Shown here: positions 9,836 to 20,300 of the stretch, one piece after another
How positions within the stretch are numbered: the first letter of the stretch is position 1
Layout: each line of letters begins with the position of its first letter
From: Pomphorhynchus laevis
Lineage: Eukaryota; Acanthocephala; Palaeacanthocephala; Echinorhynchida; Pomphorhynchidae
NCBI GenBank assembly: GCA_012934845.2
Contig: WNNJ02000150.1
Span: 1-64,000 of the forward strand
DNA length: 64,000 nucleotides
Direction: 5' to 3'
Translations under genes and position numbers: made by a program
Notes under the pieces: generated by a model
Told to the model about the DNA's origin: nothing
Database searches by the model: none
Seen by the model: the letters and a program-made list of their open reading frames with translations, nothing else

Positions 9836-12475
9836 CAGTAGCGTTATATTACTATCTTCGTCAGCCCGGCATGTATTTAATGCTTCTGCCAAAATGTGTG
9901 CTGAAGTTATACTCGGACATCCATTTATGTTGAAATACAAATCGGTGACATTCAATTTTGTGAGAACGAACGATGACGTTCTTGCTGGAGCTCTCAGTGC
10001 TATCAAAATTTCGTGCCCGTCCATGTTTGCATCATTAGACTCAAGGATCAAACTCGACCAAATCCCGGCGACTTTCTGCAAACCAGATCAATTTTGTCAA
10101 GTACGAGAAATCCCGCATGCTGAAAGATAAAATAATCGAGCCAAGTACGTTTACATGGCGCGCTCATATATGTTTTGTGAATAATTTCATCGGTAAACAG
10201 AGGATGGTGATATAATATTCAAGAACTGTCAATTTACATGTCCCACAAGACGTGTACTCTCTTCCTTGAATAGACGCTCTAAGTGTCTGCATTTGGTTTC
10301 TTCACGAAGATTGACCTCAAGTCGGCCTACTTTCAAGTATCCATGTAGCAAGAATAGCGACACTTTACAACTTTCGAAGCGTTTGGACTTATGTAAAATT
10401 TTATCCGTGTACCGTTCGGTCTAACGAACGTGCCATATACTTTTCAACGTATAATTGATTACATTATAGAGCGCGAGTCGTTACAAGGATCCTAATCTTA
10501 CCTTGACGACATCCTAGTGTGTGGAACATCACTAGAAGAGCACAACATAAACCTACATGAGTTTACGGCTTCGGATCCGATTATGGTCTCACTCTGAATC
10601 GTGAAAAATCGGTCAATTGCGTTAAATAAATTTCATGGCTAGGATACTTGATCAAAAAGGGAAGCATGAGACCGGATCCGGACAGAATCAAGGGTTTATC
10701 AAATTTAAAACAATTACAGAATGAAAAAGAGTTGAAAAGTATCAATGGGATGTTTGATCACTATTCGAAATGGGTAATGAATTTCTCTCACAAGATTCAT
10801 CCGTTTCTATCGGTGCAGAATTTTTAAATCAATAATGAAACTGAGCGCTCTTTCGAGCTACTCAAGAAGGAAATAGAAAATTCGGTGTTGGTTGCGACAT
10901 ACGAAACGAATACCCTCACTCTCGAAATCGACACGTTCAACTGTGCAATAGGAGCTGTCCTGTTGCAGAATGCTCGTTCAGTTGCGTTTTATTCGCAGAT
11001 ACTCAAAGAAAGAATGATGCATATTCCGCTGTAGAGAAAAAACTCTCGCGATCTTTAAAGCATGTAGAATTTGGAAGCACTATCTACTCGGTCGGAAATT
11101 CAGGCTACTCACGGACCAAAAAAGCATAGCGTACATAATCAATAATGAGCATCGTAGTTGCATTAAGGACGACAAAATGATTCGCTTGCGCATCGAGCCA
11201 TCGCATTTCCATTACGAACTTGTCTACCGGCCAGGGCGATATAACGGCTAAGCAAACACATTTTCTCGATTGCAAACATGTCTCCATACCAGTGTGCACA
11301 AAATTGAAGAGGTAGAAAAACTCCATTCTGCTCTATGCCATTCTGGCGTGACGCGTCCACTGCATTTGGTAAAAGTTCGGAACTTGCATATTCAGTTTAA
11401 GTCGTGACAGTCAGCCGTGACATATTGCAAACTTTAAGAACGACTGAAGCCTCGATACTACAAGCCCGAAACAAGCCATATGGTCAAAGCGTGCCAACCT
11501 TTCCAACGATTGTTCATAGATTTTAAAGGTATCTCTAGTCAAATTATCGCAATCGATTCTTCGTTGCAATCGAAGAATTTTCACGATTTCCAATGAATTT
11601 TCTTTGTTCCGATACGACATCGATACACTTATCAAATGCTTGGAAGTGTTATTTTTCATGTTCGGAACGTCGTCTTTCATCAACTCTGATAGAGATTCAA
11701 GTTTCATGTCATACCATATCACGACTTACCTGCATCGGTTAGGCGTCAACGTCAGCCATTCAACAGCATACAACCCCAGCAATTCATAGGTTGAACGATA
11801 TAATGGAATTTTGTAGAAGTGTAATCAGCTCGGCATAGCAACAAGGAAATAACCAATTGAACACTGAGAGAAGTCCTAACCTAAAGCATTGCACTCAACT
11901 CGATCCTTTTTTGTGTACCGAAACAAATGCTATTTTGGCGAGCGCTTTCTCAAGTACGAAGGGAAATCTACTTCGGGAACAACATGCAACGTGGCTCAAC
12001 GCAACAGGCCCCGTAGTTCTGAAACGACATCACTTACAAAGCAAATACGCGCAACAAACCGATTTAGTCAATCTGATTATTGTGATTGCGATGTATACTC
12101 GTGTCAGGTTCAGACAACGCAATAAGGGTACTGTTACCACCAATTATTTAGCTTCATACCCGATAGGCAATCAAGAGCATATAAACGAACCTACATTGGA
12201 AAAATATTTGCATGGGGAATAAGATGAAGGAGAACGACCTGACATCCTAACTGAGGACAGGTTAAACGATCAGGCAGGCGATATTGGTTCACCAGACAAT
12301 GGCCACGATGGATTGCTCGAGTGCAATACAAACCAAACGATGCGAACGAACACAATGCCCCAACCATGATGCCTGGAGACCGCAAATACCGAGAGAAAAA
12401 GCAATCGACAACGCAAACCGCTAAGCTATCTTAAAGACTACTTGGTCAAGGAGCATGTCATGTAGAACAATCTAG
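9836..12475 (+). mobile_element. Ty3/Gypsy-type LTR retrotransposon fossil, pol region
   Basis: A broken, old element with several breaks. Recognisable parts in order: a protease-end-like stretch (near 9900), reverse transcriptase (about 10300-10620, with the Gypsy-style FTKIDLKSAY and YLDDI motifs), an RNase H-like stretch (about 10850-11130), and an integrase-like region (about 11340-12250). I could not recognise LTRs, a primer-binding site or gag. The left part abuts an RLE-type LINE fragment and the right end runs into a Naiad-like PLE scrap near 12540. By the level of decay it is among the older insertions in the window. Confidence 0.75.
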
Positions 12476-12539
12476 AGTGATCTCTATGTGTATCTAGTAT
12501 GTTTTCAGATTTATTGAATAAAGCTAACAACCTAGTACA

Positions 12540-12652
12540 GTTTTATTAAATTTTTATGTAATTTTGGATTCCAAAATATATTCGCTTACTCCACAATATT
12601 TCTTAAAGTGTGCTTTAATTACTTGAAGTATTTTATTTATATAAACAGTCAC
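12540..12652 (-). mobile_element. Naiad-like PLE scraps (RT region)
   Basis: Two short stretches match the better Naiad-like copy near 36580-36720 (for example TTTTATGTAATTTTGGATTC and AAGTGTGCTTTAATTACTT), encoding the YWNPKLHK and IKAHFKKYC region on the minus strand. The element continues at 13690-13900, so the RLE-LIM segment appears to sit inside it. Confidence 0.7.
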
Positions 12653-12654
12653 TC

Positions 12655-13525
12655 ACCCCCAACAGACGGCATACCGTCGCTCAGCTGCTAACGCACAGCT
12701 CGCCGCCGCTACATCGTACGCGGCTAATGTTAAAGACCGAAAGTACAAGAGCAGGGTCGAAGCAGCGGGGTATATATTCTCAGCCGCTGTAGTGGAGTCG
12801 TTTGGGGATGGAATGAACAGGGAAACAGGGTCATCAAACGGGTTGCAAATAACATGAGCCGGACAAGCGGAGTCAAATACGCCGTGACGATCAGGCATTT
12901 ATACCAGCGCATCTCTATTGCAACAATGAGAGGTAACGCCAAAGCAATGTTAGCGTCACTTGACCAGATTCCAATATTGACATTTGATGGTGGACACCAG
13001 GAAACATGTGAACCCGGGAAACGCCTCTTCGAGCCAGACTCTTGTGCTTCGAGCCGAACTCTTGATGTGATGGGACTACCGGTTTGCAAAGACAACAACA
13101 AGAACCATGCCCCAATGAATGAGTACGACGAGATAATCACCGTGTCATGCAGGACTGAGATAGTGCAGCAAATTCCCGATACACTGCCAATAATCCAGGC
13201 CAGCCCGATTCCTAACATACAAATAATGCCCCAACAACCTATCCAAACGATCATAATTATTGAACAGCCACTTACAACAACTGCGAAGATCGATATTAGT
13301 AATGTTGAGTCTTTTACTGAGCATGAACGAGAAACAATGGGGCCGAAATTCGGTGGAGCAATTGAAAAGTGCTCACGATGTGGAACCACAGTGTATGCTG
13401 CGGAAAGAATTGGTGCGTGCAGTTTGCAATGGCACAAAATGTGCTTCAGATGTAAAACTAGCAATACAACGTTGACTTTGGGTGCATATAAAGATAAGGA
13501 TAAAGAAATATACTGCAAAGGTTGA
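12655..13525 (+). pseudogene. RLE-type LINE C-terminus fused in frame to a CRP/MLP-type LIM domain
   Basis: The first part (12655-12855) reads YAANVKDRKYKSR and YIFSAAVVESFGDG, matching YATCVKERKYKRK and YSFTAAVVETYGGW of the retrotransposon ORF at 51306-55892. An ORF from 12854 then gives LYQRISIATMRGNAKAM (compare LFQRLSVALMRGNAKAI), a linker of roughly 130 residues, and a LIM domain: GPKFGGAIEKCSRCG, TVYAAERIGA, WHKMCFRC, DKDKEIYCKG. That pattern is characteristic of muscle LIM/cysteine-rich proteins. One expected zinc ligand is Ser (CKTSN instead of CxxCN), and a stop follows YCKG at 13523-13525, although the same frame continues with FADKFLP. The upstream RT is missing. LIM domains of this type bind protein partners in sarcomeres and nuclei in host proteins. 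Confidence 0.75.
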
Positions 13526-13689
13526 TTCGCCGATAAATTTCTTCCACACGACAGAAACCGCAAACAGGCCGAGGAGGAAATGAAAACCAGCAAGCAGCTG
13601 TAATTTAGTAGCCACTGCAACTATATTATATATAATCAATTGTTATTTTTTATGCTTCAAAGTATTATTTTGACAAACAAAATTTTTTT

Positions 13690-13900
13690 TAGTTATACAT
13701 ATAAAAGCACTACATATGAACCTAGGTTTTATTAAAATCTTATGTAATTTTAGATTCCAGTATAGGTTTATTATATAAACCTATTTATGGTATAAGTCTA
13801 TTATCAAAAAAGGCTTATATTAATTCAATTTTATTCATATATTGATAATTACATGATGGTTTAATTTTTGTTATATAGGCGTTAAAGTTATTAAAGCATA
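13690..13900 (-). mobile_element. Naiad-like PLE scraps continuing from 12652
   Basis: Matches to the copy at 35387-37560: CACTACATATGAACCTAGGT (IKPRFICSA region on the minus strand), TGTAATTTTAGATTCCA, and GATGGTTTAATTTTTGTTAT. The pieces are shuffled and short, so nothing is coding. Confidence 0.7.
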
Positions 13901-13904
13901 TATA

Positions 13905-14012
13905 TATCACTATGTTTTCCTCATGAAGAGGCATAAACACCAGGCAGCATTCTATATCCTCATCAGACTAAGAAATAGAACCGAATTATTCTTGCATTAT
14001 TCAAAGTCAACA
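13905..14012 (-). repeat. Inverted fragment of the 463-bp satellite at array start
   Basis: Reads as the reverse complement of the unit section ending ...AATGCAAGAATAATTCGG through the ATGAGGAAAACATAGTGA box. The direct-orientation array begins immediately after, so the array opens with a head-to-head junction. Confidence 0.85.
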
Positions 14013-14353
14013 AATTATAACAACAAATTGTAACAACAAATTATATTTTATATATTTGCACACTTTTAATTGTCCTTGTTAAACAGCATTTCTATTAAAA
14101 AGAGTTTAGTGTCTGATGCATGGTTAAACTGTAATAGTCACTGACATGCACAGAGCTTATGCAAAATTTCGTCCGATGATTCAGATTAAGGGTAGTTCTG
14201 TTTTTCGAGCTTTAAACACTGTTTAAGCGTGTTTTAAGGTGCCTATAGATGGTAATATAAGTCACGGTACTGATGAGCTCCGTTAGAGCGAAACGCGTAT
14301 ACCGTTGTGAAGTTTGTCGTCACATATAGGATGAAGAGGCGTACGTAGCGACT

Positions 14354-16873
14354 TTGAATAATGCAAGAATGATCCTAAGGCAATATCTAAGGCAATATTA
14401 TAATCCTAAGGCAATATCTAAGAAACTCATTGAAGATATAGAGTTGTATACGCGAGGAGATTGTGATACTGTGATAATTGGGGATCTGAATATGCCAGAT
14501 GTTGAATGGACTTCGAATACGGTTCTTCCTACTTGTGATAGTGAATCTTGTGACCTTATGGAGTGTTTTGCTTATTGTGGTCTTGCTCAGTTTGTTGATG
14601 TACATACTCGCTTTTCAAGTTGTAGTTCTTCCCTGCTTGATCTTTGCCTATCGACAAACAGTCAATTAATCAGTAGTATCCAATATGATTCTCCTGTTGG
14701 TTTGTCTGATCACTGTGTAGTTAAAGTTTTGCTAAATATACAAATGAGGGTGTTTCATCATGCTTGGTACAAACGTCAGATTAATGTTTTTCGGGCGAAC
14801 TATGATGTTATTACATCAAAGCTGCATAGAGTAAGTTGGCCTGATCCGGCTGTTGTCGGAGTTGACGAGGCCTGGGATCATTTTCGCGTGACGCTTTATT
14901 CTCTAATGGTAAAATTCTCACCTTTGAAGTCTAAGACTAGTCGGAAAAGCGCTCGTTGGTTTGATACTGAGCTGGCTACTGCGATGAAGGCTCGTGACTT
15001 CAGTTTCAAATGCTTTAAGGGTGGGTTTTGTGAATATGGTGTTTATAAGCAGGCGAGAAATTTCTTCAATTCTTTAAAGCGACATAAGCGCTATTTATTT
15101 GAAAATGGTCTAGCTCATAGTTGTAGACATGATCCCAAAGCTCTCTTTCTATATGTGAATAGTAGTAGGAACGCTAATAAAACAATTGGCCAATATTTTG
15201 ATAGCGTTATTGAAGACGACCTTGCTGAGATGTTCTCAAGGCATTTTTACTTGTACAAAGAGACTACAAACGAGTATTCTGAACCTATCCAGAACAGTGA
15301 GACGATAAGAGGTGCTAGTGTTTCATATCCTAGTTTAGACATAGCTAATTTGATAACTCCTGAGAAAGTTTTAGCTGAACTGCATCGTCTTAAAGAGACA
15401 AACTCCAAAGGTGCTGATTTGTTACCTTCGATATATCTTCGTCGAATAGCAGACTCAATATATACACCACTTTGTAACATATTTCGACAATCTATTATTG
15501 ATACGAATCTTCCAAAAGAGTGGAAACAATCGATCATTCACCCCATCTTCAAAAAGGGTGATAGATCTTCAGTAGACAATTATAGACCAGTAAGTATTAC
15601 TTGCTTATGTTGTAGAATGTTAGAGCGAATTATACATGGTTATATGGTCAAGTTTTATAGTAAGAATAATGTAATAGCTTCTGAGCAACATGGTTTCCGT
15701 AAGGGTTATTCGACAGTTACTAATCTACTCGCTGCCCATCTTGATTGGTCAGCTAATAAAGCCGTATCAATTGCTACTGACATCATATTCTTCGATTTCT
15801 CAAAGGCATTTGACAGAGTAGACCATAGACTCCTCCTAAATAAACTAGAGAAAAGTGGCATTCCATTTTTGCTTGTTAGATGGATTGAATCGTTTTTAAG
15901 CAATCGTAGTTATTGTGTGCATGTAGATAATTTTTACTCTTCTTCGCGGCCATGTAATATAGGGGTGCCTCAAGGTTCAGTATTGGGTCCATTGTTATTT
16001 AGTGTCTACATCAACGATATCCCGGAATTTATTGATTCTCGGATGCTTTTATATGCAGACGATTTGAAAATCTGGCGGGCAATTCGTTCACCCAATGATA
16101 TAGTTAAACTGCAACGGGATATCGATGAAGTCGAAAATTGGGCTCTGCTCAATAGGTTGATTGTAAATATATCAAAATGCAAACATTTACGCGTTCGTGG
16201 CGGAAATGCTCAATCTTTAGTTAATTATAGATTTCAAAGCAGTGATATAGAACGAGTGAACAAATATAAGGACTTGGGAGTGTGGATAAACAGTGATTTG
16301 AGTACCGTCACACATACTGAACATGCTTGTTCAAATGCGTTGGGGATAATCGGTCAACTTCGACGCACTTTCATTGCACTCAATCAATTTGCCCTACGTC
16401 CGCTAATCTTTGCTCATGTGTTGAGCCGTCTTCTATATGCTGCGCCGTGTGTGTATCCCCAAAATTCAAAAGAACATATTAGTTCAGAGAGGGTACTTCA
16501 TAGAGCTACCAAGCTAGCACCGCAACTGAAAGTTTTGTCGTACCCTGATCGATTAAAAGCACTTAGACTTGAGACTGTCACGTGGACCCGCCGGTACATC
16601 GATATGAGTATGGTCTGGCAAATTCTGAATGATTTGGATCATCCACTTCGAGATTGCCTTCATTTGCGCTCATCCAATATCCTCCGAGGCCATGGTTTAA
16701 CCCTGCGATGTGAAAGGATAAGAAAATCACGAGCTGTCCAATTTGATCGGCGAGTTGTATCTCTGTGGAATAGGCTTGGAGAGTCAACAGTGTGCAGTAG
16801 CAATATCAACGAATTCAAAAAGAAATTACGGATGGAGGATGCCATGGGGAAAGCTGCTTTTCCGTATTTGTGA
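14354..16873 (+). CDS. CR1/Jockey-like LINE ORF2, 5'-truncated (partial APE endonuclease plus RT)
   Basis: This open frame of about 839 codons has no ATG at its left edge (its first codons are satellite sequence before the junction near 14370), so the real N-terminus is missing. It starts within the apurinic-type endonuclease (IIGDLNMPDVEW, then SSLLDLCLS and SDHCVVKV). The RT follows: PIFKKGDRSSVDNYRPVS, FFDFSKAFDRVDH, GVPQGSVLGPLLFSVYIND, catalytic LLYADDLKIW, and a C-terminal thumb with VVSLWNRLG. This is the usual layout of CR1/Jockey-group ORF2. The RT is undamaged, so the insertion is young. A very similar ORF1 plus APE section is at 56190-57842. Confidence 0.85.
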   Translation: MNNARMILRQYLRQYYNPKAISKKLIEDIELYTRGDCDTVIIGDLNMPDVEWTSNTVLPTCDSESCDLMECFAYCGLAQFVDVHTRFSSCSSSLLDLCLSTNSQLISSIQYDSPVGLSDHCVVKVLLNIQMRVFHHAWYKRQINVFRANYDVITSKLHRVSWPDPAVVGVDEAWDHFRVTLYSLMVKFSPLKSKTSRKSARWFDTELATAMKARDFSFKCFKGGFCEYGVYKQARNFFNSLKRHKRYLFENGLAHSCRHDPKALFLYVNSSRNANKTIGQYFDSVIEDDLAEMFSRHFYLYKETTNEYSEPIQNSETIRGASVSYPSLDIANLITPEKVLAELHRLKETNSKGADLLPSIYLRRIADSIYTPLCNIFRQSIIDTNLPKEWKQSIIHPIFKKGDRSSVDNYRPVSITCLCCRMLERIIHGYMVKFYSKNNVIASEQHGFRKGYSTVTNLLAAHLDWSANKAVSIATDIIFFDFSKAFDRVDHRLLLNKLEKSGIPFLLVRWIESFLSNRSYCVHVDNFYSSSRPCNIGVPQGSVLGPLLFSVYINDIPEFIDSRMLLYADDLKIWRAIRSPNDIVKLQRDIDEVENWALLNRLIVNISKCKHLRVRGGNAQSLVNYRFQSSDIERVNKYKDLGVWINSDLSTVTHTEHACSNALGIIGQLRRTFIALNQFALRPLIFAHVLSRLLYAAPCVYPQNSKEHISSERVLHRATKLAPQLKVLSYPDRLKALRLETVTWTRRYIDMSMVWQILNDLDHPLRDCLHLRSSNILRGHGLTLRCERIRKSRAVQFDRRVVSLWNRLGESTVCSSNINEFKKKLRMEDAMGKAAFPYL

Positions 16874-16972
16874 TACTTTTATTATATTTTCTTTTTTTCT
16901 GCAGTGAACCAGCCAATTAAGCCATGCTTTTATGTGCTGTTGAAACATTAATAATAATAAAAATAATAAGAA
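14370..16972 (+). mobile_element. 5'-truncated LINE inserted in the 463-bp satellite
   Basis: Hammerhead boxes on either side are 3066 bp apart, which is 463 plus about 2603 bp, the size of the insert. The left satellite sequence stops after GCAAGAAT and resumes after the A/T-rich tail (AATAATAATAAAAATAATA) with AAGAATAATTCGG, so AAGAAT is a likely target-site duplication. The 3' UTR is short (about 80 bp) and ends in an AAT-rich microsatellite tail, typical of CR1/Jockey relatives. Confidence 0.85.
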
Positions 16973-17329
16973 TAATTCGGTTCTATTTCTAAGTCTGATG
17001 AGGATATATAGAATGCTACCTGGTGTTTATGCCTCTTCATGAGGAAAACATAGTGATTTATTTATGAGTACACCAGTGAGTGTCCCAGGGCAGGTGTAAC
17101 AACAAATTATATTTTATATATTCGCACACTTTTAAGTGTCCCTGTTGAACAGCAATCCTATTAAAAAGAATTTAGTGCCTGATGCATTGTTAAACTGTAA
17201 TAATCACTGCCATGCACAGAGCTTATACTTAATTTCCTTTGATGATTCGGACTAAGGGTAGTTCTGTTTTTCGAACTTTAAACACTGTTTAAGCGTGTGT
17301 TAAGGTGCCTATAGATGATTATAAAAGTC

Positions 17330-17371
17330 ACGGTACTGATGAGCTCCGTTAGAGCGAAACGCGTATACCGT
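17330..17371 (+). ncRNA. Canonical minimal type I hammerhead ribozyme (representative 463-bp unit)
   Basis: Stem I pairs ACGGUA (17330-17335) with UACCGU (17366-17371). CUGAUGA is at 17336-17342; stem II is GCUC (17343-17346) with GAGC (17352-17355) and loop CGUUA; GAAAC is 17356-17360. Stem III is AC/GU around GC (ACGCGU, 17359-17364); A17365 is H17, so cleavage is predicted between 17365 and 17366. The palindromic ACGCGU could give a 6-bp stem III between two molecules, matching the dimeric mode reported for PLE-associated minimal hammerheads. All 26 units have this motif. Those at 20577 (GAAUC), 27058, 27983 and 28631 (GAAAG) have damaged cores. Confidence 0.9.
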
Positions 17372-20300
17372 TGTGAAGTTTGTCGTCAGACATAGGATGA
17401 CTTTGCATACGTGGCGACTTTGCATAATGCAAGAATAATTCGGTTCTATTTCTTAGTCTGATGAGGATATATAGAATGCTGCCTGGTGTTTATGCCTCGT
17501 CATGAGGAAAACAAAGTGATTTATTTATGAGTACACCAGTAAGTGTCCCAAGGCAGGTGTAACATCAAATTATATTTTATATATTTGAACACTTTTAAGT
17601 GTCCCTGTTAAACAGCATTTCTATTAAAAAGAATTTAGTGCCTGATGCATAGTTAAACTGTAATAGTCACTGCCATGCTAATAGCTTATGCCAAATTTCC
17701 TCCGATGATTCGGACTAAGGGTAGTTCTGTTTTTCGAGCTTTAAACACTATTTAAGCGTGTGTTAATATGCCTATAGATGATTATAGAAGTCACGGTACT
17801 GATGAGCTTTGTTAGAGCGAAACGCGTATACCGTTGTGAAGTTTGTCGTCACACGTAGGATGACTTTGCATACGTGGCGACTTTGAATAATGCAAGAATA
17901 ATTCGGTTCTATTTCTTAGTGTGATGATGATATACAGAATGCTGCCTGGTGTTTATGCCTCTTCATGAGGAAAACACAGTGATTTATTTATGAGTACACC
18001 AGTGAGTGTCCCAAGGCAGGTGTAACAACAAATTATATTTTATATATTTGCACACTTTTAAGTGTCCCTGTTAAACAGCATTTCTATTAAAAAGAATTTA
18101 GTGCCTGATGCATGTTTAAACTGTAATAGTCACTGCCATGCAAATAGCTTATGCCAAATTTCCTCCGATGATTCGGACTAAACGTAGTTCTGTTTTTTCG
18201 AGCTTAAAACACTGTTTAAGCGTGTGTTAAGGTGCCTATAGATGATTATAGAAGTCACGGTACTGATGAGCTCCGTTAGAGCGAAACGCGTATACCGTTG
18301 TGAAGTTTGTCGTCACACATAGGATGACTAGGCATAAGTAGTGACTTTGAATAATGCAAGAATAATTCGGTTCTATTTCTTAGTCTGATAAGGATATACA
18401 GAATGCTGCCTGGTGTTTATGCCTCCTCATGAGGAAAACATAGTGATTTATTTATGAGTACACCAGTGAGTGTCCCAGGGCAGGTGTAACAACAAATTAT
18501 ATTTTATATATTTGCACACTTTTAAGTGTTTATGTTAAACAGCATTTCTATTAAAAAGAATTTAGTGCCTGATGCGTGATTAAACCGTAATAGTCACTGC
18601 CGTGCACAGAGCTTATGGTAAATTTCCTTCGATGATTCGGATTAAGGGTTGTTCTGTTTTTCGAGCTTTAAACACTGTTTAAGTGTGTGTTAAGGTGCCT
18701 ATAGATGATTATAGAAGTCACGGTACTGATGAGCTCCGTTAGAGCGAAACGCGTATACCGTTGTTAAGTTTGTCGTCACACATAGGATGACTGGGCATAC
18801 GTAGCGACTTTGAATAATGCAAGAATAATTCGGTTCTATTTCTTAGTCTGATGAGGATATATAGAATGCTGCCTGGTGTTTATGCCTCTTCATGAGGAAA
18901 ACATAGTGATTTATTTATGAGTACACCAGTGAGTGTCCCAGGGCAGGTGTAACAACAAATTATATTTTATATATTTGTACACTTTTAAGTGTCCTTGTTA
19001 AACATCATTTTAATTAAAAAGAATATAGTGCTTGATGCATATTTTAAATGTAATAGTCACTGAAATGCACAGAGCTTATGCTAAATCTTTTCCGATGATT
19101 CGAACTAAACAAAGTTCTGTTTTTCGAGCTTTAAACACTGTTTAAGCGTGTGTTAAGGTGCCTATAGATGATTATAGAAGTCACGGTACTGATGAGCTCT
19201 GTTAGAGCGAAACGCGTATACCGTTGTGAAGTTTGTCGTCACACATAGGATGACTGGGCATACGTAGCGACTTTGAATAATGCAAGAATAATTCGGTTCT
19301 ATTTCTTAGTCTGATGAGGATATATAGAATGCTGCCTGGTGTTTATGCCTCTTTATGAGGAAAACATAGTGATTTATTTATGAGTACACCAGTGAGTGTC
19401 CCAGGGCAGGTGTAACAACAAATTATATTTTATATATTTGCACACTTTTAAGTGTCCCTGTTAAACAGCATTTCTATTAAAAAGAATTTAGTGCCTGATG
19501 CATGGTTAAACTGTAATAGTCACTGCCATGCACAGAGCTTATGCTAAATTCCCTCCGATGATTCAGATTAAGGGTAGTTCTGTTTTTCGAGCTTTAAACA
19601 CTGTTTAAGCGTGTGTTAAGGTGCCTATAGATGATTATAGAAGTCACGGTACTGATGAGCTCCGTTAGAGCGAAACGCGTATACCGTTGTGAAGTTTGTC
19701 GTCACACATAGGATGACTGGGCATACGTAGCGACTTTGAATAATGCAAGAATAATTCGGTTCTATTTCTTAGTCTGATGAGGATATATAGAATGCTGCCT
19801 GGTGTTTATGCCTCTTCATGAGGAAAACATAGTGATTTATTTATGAGTACACCAGTGAGTGTCCCAGGGCAGGTGTAACAACAAATTATATTTTATATAT
19901 TTGCACACTTTTAAGTGTCCCTGTTAAACAGCATTTCTATTAAAAAGAATTTAGTGCCTGATGCATGGTTAAACTGTAATAGTCACTGCCATGCACAGAG
20001 CTTATGCTAAATTTCCTCCGATGATTCAGATTAAGGGTAGTTCTGTTTTTCGAGCTTTAAACACTGTTTAAGCGTGTGTTAAGGTGCCTATAGATGATTA
20101 TAGAAGTCACGGTACTGATGAGCTCCGTTAGAGCGAAACGCGTATACCGTTGTGAAGTTTGTCGTCACACATAGGATGACTGGGCATACGTAGCGACTTT
20201 AAATAATGCAAGAATAATTCGGTTCTATTTCTTAGTCTGATGAGGATATATAGAATGCTGCCTGGTGTTTATGCCTCTTCATGAGGAAAACAGTGATTTA

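Noticed and set aside
9836-12475. LTRs flanking the Gypsy relic
   Set aside because: I could find no direct repeats with TG...CA ends at suitable distances.
12730-13620. 296-codon minus-strand frame
   Set aside because: It lies opposite the RLE-LIM frame, whose motifs are clear on the plus strand; the minus-strand translation shows no family features.
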